Shown here in pieces: positions 7,627 through 14,107 of a stretch of 18,499 nt of DNA (the first letter of the stretch is position 1; each line of letters starts with the position of its first letter). The stretch is from Anaerolineales bacterium (GTDB taxonomy: Bacteria; Chloroflexota; Anaerolineae; Anaerolineales; Villigracilaceae). Under the pieces are notes generated by a model. The model was given only the letters and a program-made list of their open reading frames with translations, made no database searches and was not told the origin of the DNA. The position numbers were made by a program, and so were the translations under genes. The DNA lies in assembly GCA_025938055.1 (NCBI GenBank), contig JAICQC010000032.1, positions 1 through 18,499 of the forward strand. Direction: 5' to 3'.

Positions 7627-8637
7627 ATGTCTACTTTAAAAATCATTATCCCCATGGCCGGCCTTGGCAAACGCCTGGGACTATTGACACAACACAAACC
7701 GAAAGCTCTGGTTCGCCTTGCTGACAAGCGCTTGTTAGATCATGTCTTGGACACGTTCAAGCAGCTTGAAAAGATGTATTCTCTGGAATACATCTTCATT
7801 ATTGGTTTTCTGGGGGAGCAGATCAAAACATATATGAAGGATGAGCATCCCGATAAAAGGGTCGCCTATTTTCTACAAGATCAGTTAAAAGGGCAGTCCC
7901 CTGCTGTTTACCTGGCGAGGGATGCAATCTCTGGACCCACTCTGCTGACGTTCTGCGATACTATCCATCAAATCGACTTTTCGTTTCTTCGTTCCGAGAC
8001 CGTGGATGGCATGGCATCCGTGCAACCAGTGGATGACCCGAGAAGACATGGTGTGGCAGTGACCGGCCCTGATCAGTTGGTAATACGATTGATAGAAAAG
8101 CCTCAAACCATGGAACATCGGTCAGCGTTAACGGGGCTGTATTATTTCCGTGAAGGGAAAGAACTTATCAAAGCAATAGCATCTCAGCTCCAAGCGAGAG
8201 CGGCTCTAAACAATGAGTATTATCTGGCTGATGCTATTAACATCATGGTGTCGAATGGAATCCGAATAGGAACCGAAAGGGCGGTGCTATGGCTGGATGC
8301 CGGGACCCCGGAAGCATTGATAGAAACTAACGCCCAGCTCCTCCGGCATCGACTGATATCGCGCCATAGCGTTGTGGAAAGGCAAGCAAATGTATTCATT
8401 GATCCGGTTTACATCCATGAAAGCTCTCGGGTTGAGCATTCGATACTCGGTCCAAATGTAACGATTGGAAAAAATTGCTTAATCAGCCGATCGATCCTTA
8501 AGAACACTATTGTCGACGATGACTCAAGGATCGTTGGGGCTACGCTGGAAAATTCGCTGATAGGCAAGGGATGTGTGGTCAACGGTAAATCCATGGAATC
8601 AATAATCGCAGATGGAAGTACACTTTACGTCGAATGA
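7627..8637 (+). CDS. Sugar-1-phosphate nucleotidylyltransferase with C-terminal beta-helix
   Basis: The 336-residue enzyme has an N-terminal Rossmann-like NTP-transferase domain: IIIPMAGLGKRLGLLTQHKPKALV (6-29) carries the G-x-G-x-R and PK elements that bind the nucleotide triphosphate. FCDTIHQ gives the metal-binding aspartate. LIEKP and WLDAGTPEALIETN are standard sugar-binding and closing motifs. The last 80 residues contain hexapeptide-like repeats (VFIDPVYIHESSRVEHSILGPNVTIGKNCLIS and on), a left-handed beta-helix as in long RmlA/GlmU-like proteins. It activates a sugar 1-phosphate in the cytoplasm. It could supply the heptose branch, but known HddC proteins are shorter (about 230 residues) and lack the beta-helix, so glucose- or N-acetylglucosamine-type substrates are equally possible. 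GGAAGG lies nine bases before ATG 7627. It stands alone on the plus strand. Confidence 0.85.
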   Translation: MSTLKIIIPMAGLGKRLGLLTQHKPKALVRLADKRLLDHVLDTFKQLEKMYSLEYIFIIGFLGEQIKTYMKDEHPDKRVAYFLQDQLKGQSPAVYLARDAISGPTLLTFCDTIHQIDFSFLRSETVDGMASVQPVDDPRRHGVAVTGPDQLVIRLIEKPQTMEHRSALTGLYYFREGKELIKAIASQLQARAALNNEYYLADAINIMVSNGIRIGTERAVLWLDAGTPEALIETNAQLLRHRLISRHSVVERQANVFIDPVYIHESSRVEHSILGPNVTIGKNCLISRSILKNTIVDDDSRIVGATLENSLIGKGCVVNGKSMESIIADGSTLYVE

Positions 8638-8683
8638 GTACACAACGAACTCAAAGGGATCGAGGATACCCATGATTACTAAC

Positions 8684-8712
8684 AGTGGGCGGATGGAAGC
8701 GAATAGCCCACT
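8684..8712 (+). terminator. Weak hairpin downstream of nucleotidylyltransferase
   Basis: AGTGGGC (8684-8690) and GCCCACT (8706-8712) form a perfect 7-bp stem with a 15-base loop, 47 bases after the stop of the nucleotidylyltransferase gene. No T tract follows, so intrinsic termination is doubtful. Confidence 0.3.
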
Positions 8713-8816
8713 ACGAGCACTTGGAGTTGATTAGTGGACTGCCCGGCAACTCTTGGTGTATTTGGAAGGATTATTGAAAATACCAGTTTTCGACGCAATA
8801 ATATGAAATCCCGTCC

Positions 8817-8860
8817 CTTCTAAGCTGCTGGTGGTGGGTTCGAATCCCGCCAGGGGAGCA
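8817..8860 (+). other. 3' half of a tRNA-Arg(TCT): attachment core or remnant
   Basis: The segment reads as a tRNA from the anticodon loop to the end: loop CTTCTAA (8817-8823, anticodon TCT), 3' anticodon strand GCTGC, variable loop TGGTG, T-stem GTGGG, T-loop TTCGAAT, T-stem CCCGC (one G-T pair), 3' acceptor strand CAGGGGA, discriminator G, then CA. The anticodon-stem partner GCAGC, the D arm and the 5' acceptor strand TCCCCTG are missing upstream, so this cannot be a working tRNA. Breaks inside the anticodon loop are typical of tyrosine-integrase attachment sites. If so, the inserted element would lie to the left. A decayed tRNA copy is the alternative. Confidence 0.6.
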
Positions 8861-8876
8861 GTTGTTGGCAAGAATT

Positions 8877-8903
8877 TATCGCCATATCTCAGATATGGCG
8901 GTA
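8877..8903. repeat. Nearly perfect 27-base dyad
   Basis: CGCCATATCT (8880-8889) and AGATATGGCG (8891-8900) are exact inverse complements around one C. Three more outer pairs (one T-G) extend the arms to 13. It starts 17 bases after the tRNA piece. It could be an operator, an integrase or excisionase arm site, or a transcript hairpin. There is no T tract to make it a terminator. Confidence 0.5.
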
Positions 8904-9071
8904 TTAGGTCCGGAGGCACGAAATCTAATGTCGTAAATGCCCAACTCGTACGATCTCCGGAATATTGGTTCCTGGCAGTATAATCCCACTCGGCCCTGTA
9001 TCCCTGAGGACCATGCCATGAGACTTCCAGAGGGTCTCTACTCACAGGTTGGACGGCAGAAAGGATTTAAC

Positions 9072-9863
9072 GTGTCAGATCTTTTACAGATCGCGCAAGT
9101 TATTGCTCGGCAAGCGGGGATTGTTTTGATGGAAGGCTATGGTAATGTGCGCCATATTCAACAAAAAGGCGTAATTGACCTCGTTACAGAGTTCGACAGA
9201 CGTTCTGAAGATGTTATTCTTTCATCCATTCAACAAAAATTTCCTGGCCACTCCATTTTGGCAGAAGAAAGTGGTCGTAATAAAACCATAAGTGAATATC
9301 GATGGTTGATCGACCCTTTGGATGGCACAACAAACTTTGCTCATGGAATACCAATTTTTTCAGTGTCAATCGGGTTGTTGAAAAACAACTCTCCTGTAGT
9401 AGGAGTTGTATATGATCCATTTCGTAATGAAATGTTTTCAGCAGAAGAAGGAGCGGGTGCTACCCTGAATAACCATCCCATCCATGTCTCCTCTCAGAGA
9501 GACCTGGGACAAGCAGTTATTTCTACCGGCTTTCCATATGATGTTCGCACCAACCCACGGAATAATATAGCTCAGTTTACGCAATTCCAACTGCGAACTC
9601 AAGCGGTCAGGCATTTGGGCTCTGCAGCCCTTGATTGCGCATGGACGGCAATGGGCAGACTGGATGGCTACTGGGAATTTGGAGTCCAGCCCTGGGATGT
9701 CGGAGCAGGAGCACTTATCGTGCGCGAGGCGGGCGGATGTGTCACATCAGTGGATCGAGAGGAAGATTTCCTAGCAAGTGACTCTATCGTGGTATCGAAC
9801 AGTTTGCTTCACGATCAAATGCTTCGTGTCCTGAGCGAAGGCAGTGAAGCACCCTTACCCTGA
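9072..9863 (+). CDS. Inositol-monophosphatase family phosphatase
   Basis: The 263-residue cytoplasmic Mg-dependent sugar/polyol phosphatase shows the family's metal ligands: HSILAEESG (E65, E66), WLIDPLDGTTNFAHG (D81, D84, with the DPLDGTTN signature) and QPWDVGAGALIVREAGG (W208, D209). The frame is open to ATG 8937, and ATG 9018 has GAGG eight bases upstream. I prefer GTG 9072 because AAAGGA lies six bases before it and the protein then begins just before the first family helix (LLQIAQVIARQAG). A TATAAT box at 8979-8984 also falls inside the longest version. Family members act on inositol phosphate, fructose bisphosphate, PAP or histidinol phosphate, so the substrate is open. Adjacent Gfo/Idh and IolE-like genes make a polyol or sugar phosphate plausible. 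It is the first gene of the right-hand cluster; the next gene follows 34 bases after its stop. Confidence 0.87.
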   Translation: MSDLLQIAQVIARQAGIVLMEGYGNVRHIQQKGVIDLVTEFDRRSEDVILSSIQQKFPGHSILAEESGRNKTISEYRWLIDPLDGTTNFAHGIPIFSVSIGLLKNNSPVVGVVYDPFRNEMFSAEEGAGATLNNHPIHVSSQRDLGQAVISTGFPYDVRTNPRNNIAQFTQFQLRTQAVRHLGSAALDCAWTAMGRLDGYWEFGVQPWDVGAGALIVREAGGCVTSVDREEDFLASDSIVVSNSLLHDQMLRVLSEGSEAPLP

Positions 9864-9897
9864 CAAGCACGCGTACACCTTCAAAGGAGCATACCCA

Positions 9898-11082
9898 TTG
9901 AAAGACATACGAATTGGCCTCATTGGGACTGGAGGTATGGGCAAAGCCCACGCTACAGCCTTTAAAAATGTTCCCCTGGTTTTTGGGAATGAGCCAGGCA
10001 GACCCATTCTGGAAATCGTCGCGGATATTGATGCGAAAGCCGTAGAAAAGTGGGCAGGCGAGTTTGGTTTTGCTCATTGGACAACAGATTGGCGTGAAAT
10101 CGTGGAAGACCCTCGCGTGGATCTCGTAGATATTACAACTCCGAATGCGTTGCATGCTGAAATGGCGATCGCAGCAGCTCAGGCTGGCAAGCACATCTAC
10201 TGTGAAAAACCATTGGCAACGACGTCTGCCGATGCAGCACTCATTGTGGCGGCAGTAGAGAAAGCTGGAGTTATCAGCATTGTTGGGTTTAACTATCTAA
10301 AAAATCCTGCCCAGGCGTTTGCACAGCAACTCGTTGAATCTGGCGAATTGGGCGAAATTACCCTGTTCAGAGGTACATTCGACCAGGATTTTCTTGCAAA
10401 TCCGGAAATCCCGTTTAGCTGGCGGTTGGATCGTGGAGTAGCAGGTACGGGCGCGTTGGGTGATCTTGGTTCCCATACCATTGCATTCGCCCAGTTCTTG
10501 ATCGGCGATATTGTGGAGGTTTGCGGGCTGAGTGCGACGAAAATCAAAGAAAGGATAGTGCCGTCCGGCGGCTCTGGTTATGCAGCAACTGCTCAAAGTG
10601 GCGACGAGAAGCGGGCAGTCGAGAATGAAGACATCATGGAGTTTCTCATCCGTTTTGACAATGGAGCCATTGGGACCATCGGTACCAGTCGTATCGGCAT
10701 GGGACGCAAGCTGGGGTTGACGTATGAAATTCAGGGCACAAAAGGTGGTTTGTTTTACACCCAGGAACGCATGAATGAGATTAATCTATATCGCCATACA
10801 GACCCGGACCGGGAGAAGGGATATAAAACAGTCTACATTGGACCAGAACATCCCGGCTATAAAGCCTTTTTCGGTCTACCGGGTATCGGTTTAGGGTACA
10901 ACGACCAGAAGATTATTGAAGCCCATGATCTGCTTACTGCTATTGCTCTGGACCAGCCGGTTCAGCCTGACGTCCGCTTTGCTTATCGAGTTAACAAGGT
11001 TATCGATGCGGTTGATGTTTCATGTCAGGAGCATCGCTGGGTGCAAGTCAGCGAGTTTGACGCCGAAGTTGACCAAAATTAG
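9898..11082 (+). CDS. Gfo/Idh/MocA-family NAD(P)-dependent oxidoreductase
   Basis: The 394-residue dehydrogenase oxidises or reduces a sugar, sugar acid or inositol with NAD(P). The N-terminal Rossmann fold has IGLIGTGGMGKAHATAF (6-22). CEKPLA carries the catalytic lysine K104. GALGDLGSHTI has D189 and H193, matching the aspartate/histidine pair of inositol dehydrogenases. The C-terminal alpha/beta domain includes IGTIGTSRIGMGRKLGLTYEIQG. The frame opens at ATG 9844, inside the phosphatase gene. The TTG at 9898 is a better start: AAAGGAG lies eight bases upstream and translation then begins directly at the first beta strand. It is followed 58 bases later by a sugar isomerase/epimerase, a pairing common in inositol and unusual-sugar breakdown. 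The substrate is not determinable. Confidence 0.9.
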   Translation: MKDIRIGLIGTGGMGKAHATAFKNVPLVFGNEPGRPILEIVADIDAKAVEKWAGEFGFAHWTTDWREIVEDPRVDLVDITTPNALHAEMAIAAAQAGKHIYCEKPLATTSADAALIVAAVEKAGVISIVGFNYLKNPAQAFAQQLVESGELGEITLFRGTFDQDFLANPEIPFSWRLDRGVAGTGALGDLGSHTIAFAQFLIGDIVEVCGLSATKIKERIVPSGGSGYAATAQSGDEKRAVENEDIMEFLIRFDNGAIGTIGTSRIGMGRKLGLTYEIQGTKGGLFYTQERMNEINLYRHTDPDREKGYKTVYIGPEHPGYKAFFGLPGIGLGYNDQKIIEAHDLLTAIALDQPVQPDVRFAYRVNKVIDAVDVSCQEHRWVQVSEFDAEVDQN

Positions 11083-11140
11083 CCATTCATTTTGAACAAA
11101 CTTATGTACATCAGAAGTCACACAACCTGAGGAAGATACC

Positions 11141-12067
11141 ATGCGAATAGGTCTAGTCACCGATAGTCTGGGGCATTTGTCGTTTGATGAAATGCTCGAA
11201 ACAGCCGCCAATTTGGGGTTTCAAACCCTTGAATTCGGTTGTGGCGGCTGGTCATCGGCACCTCATGTGAGTCTGGAACTTCTCCTGGAGAGTGAAACGG
11301 AAAGGGCAAATTTCGTCGCGAAGCTCCGCGATCATGGTATGGAGATCAGCGCGCTGAATTGTTCAGGCAATCAATTGGCTCCCGGAGAGCGAGGGAAGTC
11401 AAGCGATCAAGTGGTTCGCAATACAATGCAGCTGGCTGAATTGATTGGCGTCCGGCGGATCGTGATGATGTCTGGCTTGCCCGGCGGTCCAGGCGATCAG
11501 AATGCGAACTGGATTACAACAGCCTGGCCCCCGGAAGTCCATGAAACCTTAAGGTATCAGTGGGACGATGTGGCAATACCTTACTGGCGCGGCCTGGTGA
11601 CGCGGGCACGCGAGCACGGGATTGAAAAGATTTGTGTGGAGCAACATGCCCATCAACTCGTGTACAACACAGAAACATTGCTCAAACTTCGCGATGCCGT
11701 CGGTGAAGTGGTGGGAGTTAACTTCGACCCCAGTCATGCCCTTTGGATGGGAGGCGATCCTTTGCGTGCCATCCGTCAGCTGAGAGGCGCGATTTATCAT
11801 GTGCATGCCAAGGACACGCGCATTGACCCACATAATCGTGAAATCAACACCCTGTTGGAAACGAAACCCAACGACCGGGTGGTGGAACGGTCGTGGAATT
11901 ATGTGACCCTGGGTTATGGACACTCCGAAATCTGGTGGCGAGATTTTGTTATCCAGCTGAAGCAAAACGGTTATGACGATGTGTTGAGCATTGAGCACGA
12001 AGATTACAGCCTGCCGCCGATGGTTGGAGTAAGTAAATCAATTGAACTGTTGAAAAACTTAATGTGA
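11141..12067 (+). CDS. Sugar phosphate isomerase/epimerase (xylose isomerase-like TIM barrel)
   Basis: The 308-residue protein belongs to the AP-endonuclease-2 / IolE-IolI-like TIM-barrel family, which isomerises, epimerises or dehydrates sugars and inositol derivatives. It begins MRIGLVTDSLGHLSFDEMLETAANLGFQTLEFG, the usual first strand and helix. Probable metal ligands are E167 (ICVEQHA), D196 and H199 (VNFDPSHALWMGGDP), H220/H222 (YHVHAKDTR) and E285 (LSIEHED), in the conserved order. GAGGAAG lies five bases before ATG 11141. It follows the Gfo/Idh gene and precedes the beta-helix gene by 65 bases. The three probably form one transcript, since no terminator is seen between them. Confidence 0.88.
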   Translation: MRIGLVTDSLGHLSFDEMLETAANLGFQTLEFGCGGWSSAPHVSLELLLESETERANFVAKLRDHGMEISALNCSGNQLAPGERGKSSDQVVRNTMQLAELIGVRRIVMMSGLPGGPGDQNANWITTAWPPEVHETLRYQWDDVAIPYWRGLVTRAREHGIEKICVEQHAHQLVYNTETLLKLRDAVGEVVGVNFDPSHALWMGGDPLRAIRQLRGAIYHVHAKDTRIDPHNREINTLLETKPNDRVVERSWNYVTLGYGHSEIWWRDFVIQLKQNGYDDVLSIEHEDYSLPPMVGVSKSIELLKNLM

Positions 12068-12132
12068 AGAAGCCTGGGCAATAGCACCATCCTTAATCGT
12101 TTTCATGCAGAAATATTGTCCCGAGAGATCTT

Positions 12133-13485
12133 ATGGATAACAATGCACTGCTCGATGCCAGTCAGTTTCCCGGAAAAAACGGTGGGGAGCGGATTCAGGC
12201 TGCGATGGACTCGTTGGGAATAAAACCCAAATTGGTAGATGTAGGTCCCCAGGGCCCTGATTTTGATGGACGCTGGGTTTTAACAAAAGCGCTCATCATT
12301 CCTTCGAATACAACCCTGGTCTTGCACGGCTCAAGATTGTTCCTGGCTGCTAACACGTCGGACAACATGGTCCGCAACTTTCATGCTGATAGTGGCGATC
12401 TCAGGCGCGATGAGAACATTCATATTCTGGGATTTGGCGGGGCGGCACTGGATGGCAATGCGGAGAATCAGGTTCGGCAGGCGCAGGTCTACAAAAATTT
12501 TGGGATTGCTTTTCACAAAGTTGACAATTCCTCTATCAAAGGCATCGTTCTGGGTCCAACGGAAGGATGGGGCATGGGATTGGAAAATGTCAACGATCTC
12601 TTGATCGAGAGCATAAGGTTCCAGCAAGATGGAAAAACAGCTAACCAGGACGGAGTCCATGTCTGTGGTCCGGGCAGACGGATCGGTATCTTCAACATCA
12701 TAGGCACTGTTGCAGATGACGCGATCGCGATCGATGCCGGGGCAGGCGCGGAGGATTTCCGCGGATGCGCCCGTGGAACGGGAGGACGGTTGGAAAATAT
12801 CGTGGTTAGTCACGTGTCTGTAAGAAATCTGCTCTCCGGTGCAGTCGTTAGGACGGTGGCATCGAAGGGAAAAAGCCTGGATGGCGTTTTCATTTCGCAG
12901 GTTATGATCACCGATTCCAACCAGGTTCTCAAGATTGGCTGGGACAGATGGGGAGCCAGACAAGCAGGTCATGATGTTGGCGATGTCTTTCCGTCGTGTG
13001 AAGAGCAGAAGAATATTGTCATTGACGGAGTCAAAGGGTCTACGGATGATGTTTTCTGCAGGATTGAATCAAATGTGAAGAATTTGACTATCAGGAATGT
13101 TAGAGGGACCTGCGGTAGCGCGGCGTTCACGAATATCTCTCCGGATGGATACTGTTTTAGCATGGAGAATGTGCTTTTAGATGACTGGATTATTGAGGGT
13201 TGCAACATCGGTGTCGAAATTGGCGGTGGGGTAACGTGCTCGAATTTCACACTTAAAAACTCAGTTTTCTCGGCTGCGACGCGGCATGCCACAATAGGAA
13301 TCCGACTTTCCGGGGAAGGGAAAACCCTGGAGTTAAAGAGAGTGATGTTTGATAATGTCCTCTTTGATGGGTTTTCGAAGGGCCTGAAGGTCGGCAATGA
13401 TGTCCTGATCGGGGATGCCGTAAAAATTGTCAATTCAGATTTTGCGAACGCAAAGAATGACCTGGATATTCCTGGGAAAAGCTAA
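12133..13485 (+). CDS. Right-handed parallel beta-helix protein, GH28/pectate-lyase-like, no signal peptide
   Basis: The 450-residue protein starts DASQFPGKNGGERIQAAMDS, the opening of pectate-lyase-3/GH28-like proteins. Beta-helix coils follow, with repeating N-aliphatic pattern (VNDLLIESIRFQ, LENIVVSHVSVRNL, VKNLTIRNVRG, FTLKNSVFS). NQDGVHVCGPG (N171, D173) and ADDAIAID (D195, D196) resemble two GH28 catalytic motifs. The later GH28 motifs, GHG and RIK, are not visible, so hydrolysis by the GH28 mechanism is uncertain; a lyase, an epimerase or a non-pectin glycosidase is possible. There is no hydrophobic N-terminus, so it should stay in the cytoplasm and act on an imported oligosaccharide. 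GAGAG lies five bases before ATG 12133. It is the last gene before a 620-base gap. Confidence 0.78.
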   Translation: MDNNALLDASQFPGKNGGERIQAAMDSLGIKPKLVDVGPQGPDFDGRWVLTKALIIPSNTTLVLHGSRLFLAANTSDNMVRNFHADSGDLRRDENIHILGFGGAALDGNAENQVRQAQVYKNFGIAFHKVDNSSIKGIVLGPTEGWGMGLENVNDLLIESIRFQQDGKTANQDGVHVCGPGRRIGIFNIIGTVADDAIAIDAGAGAEDFRGCARGTGGRLENIVVSHVSVRNLLSGAVVRTVASKGKSLDGVFISQVMITDSNQVLKIGWDRWGARQAGHDVGDVFPSCEEQKNIVIDGVKGSTDDVFCRIESNVKNLTIRNVRGTCGSAAFTNISPDGYCFSMENVLLDDWIIEGCNIGVEIGGGVTCSNFTLKNSVFSAATRHATIGIRLSGEGKTLELKRVMFDNVLFDGFSKGLKVGNDVLIGDAVKIVNSDFANAKNDLDIPGKS

Positions 13486-13493
13486 GGATCAAA

Positions 13494-13509
13494 GGGACAG
13501 GCATGTCCC
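13494..13509 (+). terminator. Short hairpin after the beta-helix gene
   Basis: GGGACA and TGTCCC form a perfect 6-bp stem with a GGCA loop eight bases after the stop codon. An overlapping CCCA/TGGG stem follows. Lack of a T tract makes it a weak terminator at best; it may instead protect the 3' end of the mRNA. Confidence 0.35.
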
Positions 13510-13730
13510 AATTCTGGGTGGTTGTGCCCGCTCATGCGCTGCCGGACAAAACCCTTGCGGAATTGTTGACCTTTGATTGAGTGTGGGCGAAGTCCGGGGC
13601 TTTGCACTCGAACCCCACAAAAGGTATCGGGGTGGCAGCTTAACCTCTTGAAAACTTCTCAAGGATAATCTCAACTCGATGCAGTGTTATATGATTGGAC
13701 ACGACACTCCTGTCGACATCAATTATCCTG

Positions 13731-13759
13731 TTGACATTTCGCCCGCCTAATGCTAATAT
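13731..13759 (+). promoter_or_regulatory. Near-consensus sigma-70-type promoter for the ABC importer
   Basis: TTGACA (13731-13736, full consensus), a 17-base spacer, and TAATAT (13754-13759, one mismatch) point toward the lipoprotein gene. Transcription would start near 13766. This is the best promoter match in the window. Confidence 0.72.
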
Positions 13760-13764
13760 GGTAA

Positions 13765-13785
13765 TTATGACATCAGTTGTCATAA
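13765..13785. promoter_or_regulatory. Perfect palindromic operator over the predicted transcription start
   Basis: Arms TTATGACA (13765-13772) and TGTCATAA (13778-13785) are exact inverse complements around TCAGT. The site begins six bases after the -10 box, so a bound dimer would block initiation. Its size and symmetry suit GntR-, LacI- or TetR-type repressors. No regulator of these families is encoded in the window. Confidence 0.62.
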
Positions 13786-14107
13786 CGTCTTATCTACTCC
13801 AGATGCAGATAATCGTCGATATTTCCCCATTTTATCTCCATAAGCTTTTCTCATAATGCAAATTTGAATGAGCAACATAATCCAAACCATCCTCAGAAGA
13901 CCTCTGCATAAAGGCTGGATGCTTGACCATTGGATACTGGCTTGTCGGTTGGACTCCGAATTCTATGGGCAAAAAACTGCGCGCCAAGCCAGGAGCATCA
14001 ACAAACTTATCACAAGAAGGGAGGGTAGTCACAAAGAAAAGTGAGGCATAGGCTCGAATCACCCTACATTCGGATCACCATTCTCGATTAATTCTCTGGA
14101 GGAGAAG

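Larger units (their letters stand above)
8638..9071. other. 434-base non-coding junction between glycan and catabolic regions
   Basis: This stretch holds no supportable gene. It contains an inverted repeat (8684-8712), a tRNA-Arg 3' half (8817-8860), a strong dyad (8877-8903) and a TATAAT box (8979-8984). A minus-strand frame across the tRNA piece (8731-9045) reads GFEPTTS-like residues. That is the familiar artefact of translating a tRNA backwards and should not be called a gene. Confidence 0.6.
13486..14107. other. 622-base non-coding region with hairpins and importer promoter
   Basis: No gene is supported. Just after the beta-helix stop, GGGACA (13494-13499) and TGTCCC (13504-13509) form a tight stem. 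Further on, TGTGGG (13582-13587) and CCCACA (13614-13619) could form a longer structure. Neither has a T tract. The importer promoter and operator sit at 13731-13785, leaving a leader of about 340 bases. The leader holds an imperfect direct repeat, CGAATCACC (14055) and CGGATCACC (14071). I see no known riboswitch in it. Confidence 0.5.

Noticed and set aside
7896..7902. TCCCCTG, which would match the missing 5' acceptor strand of the tRNA fragment
   Set aside because: It lies inside the nucleotidylyltransferase gene and no D arm follows; chance match.
8731..9045. Minus-strand open frame with GFEPTTS-like residues
   Set aside because: It is the reverse reading of the tRNA-Arg fragment, a common annotation artefact, with no ribosome site or domain.
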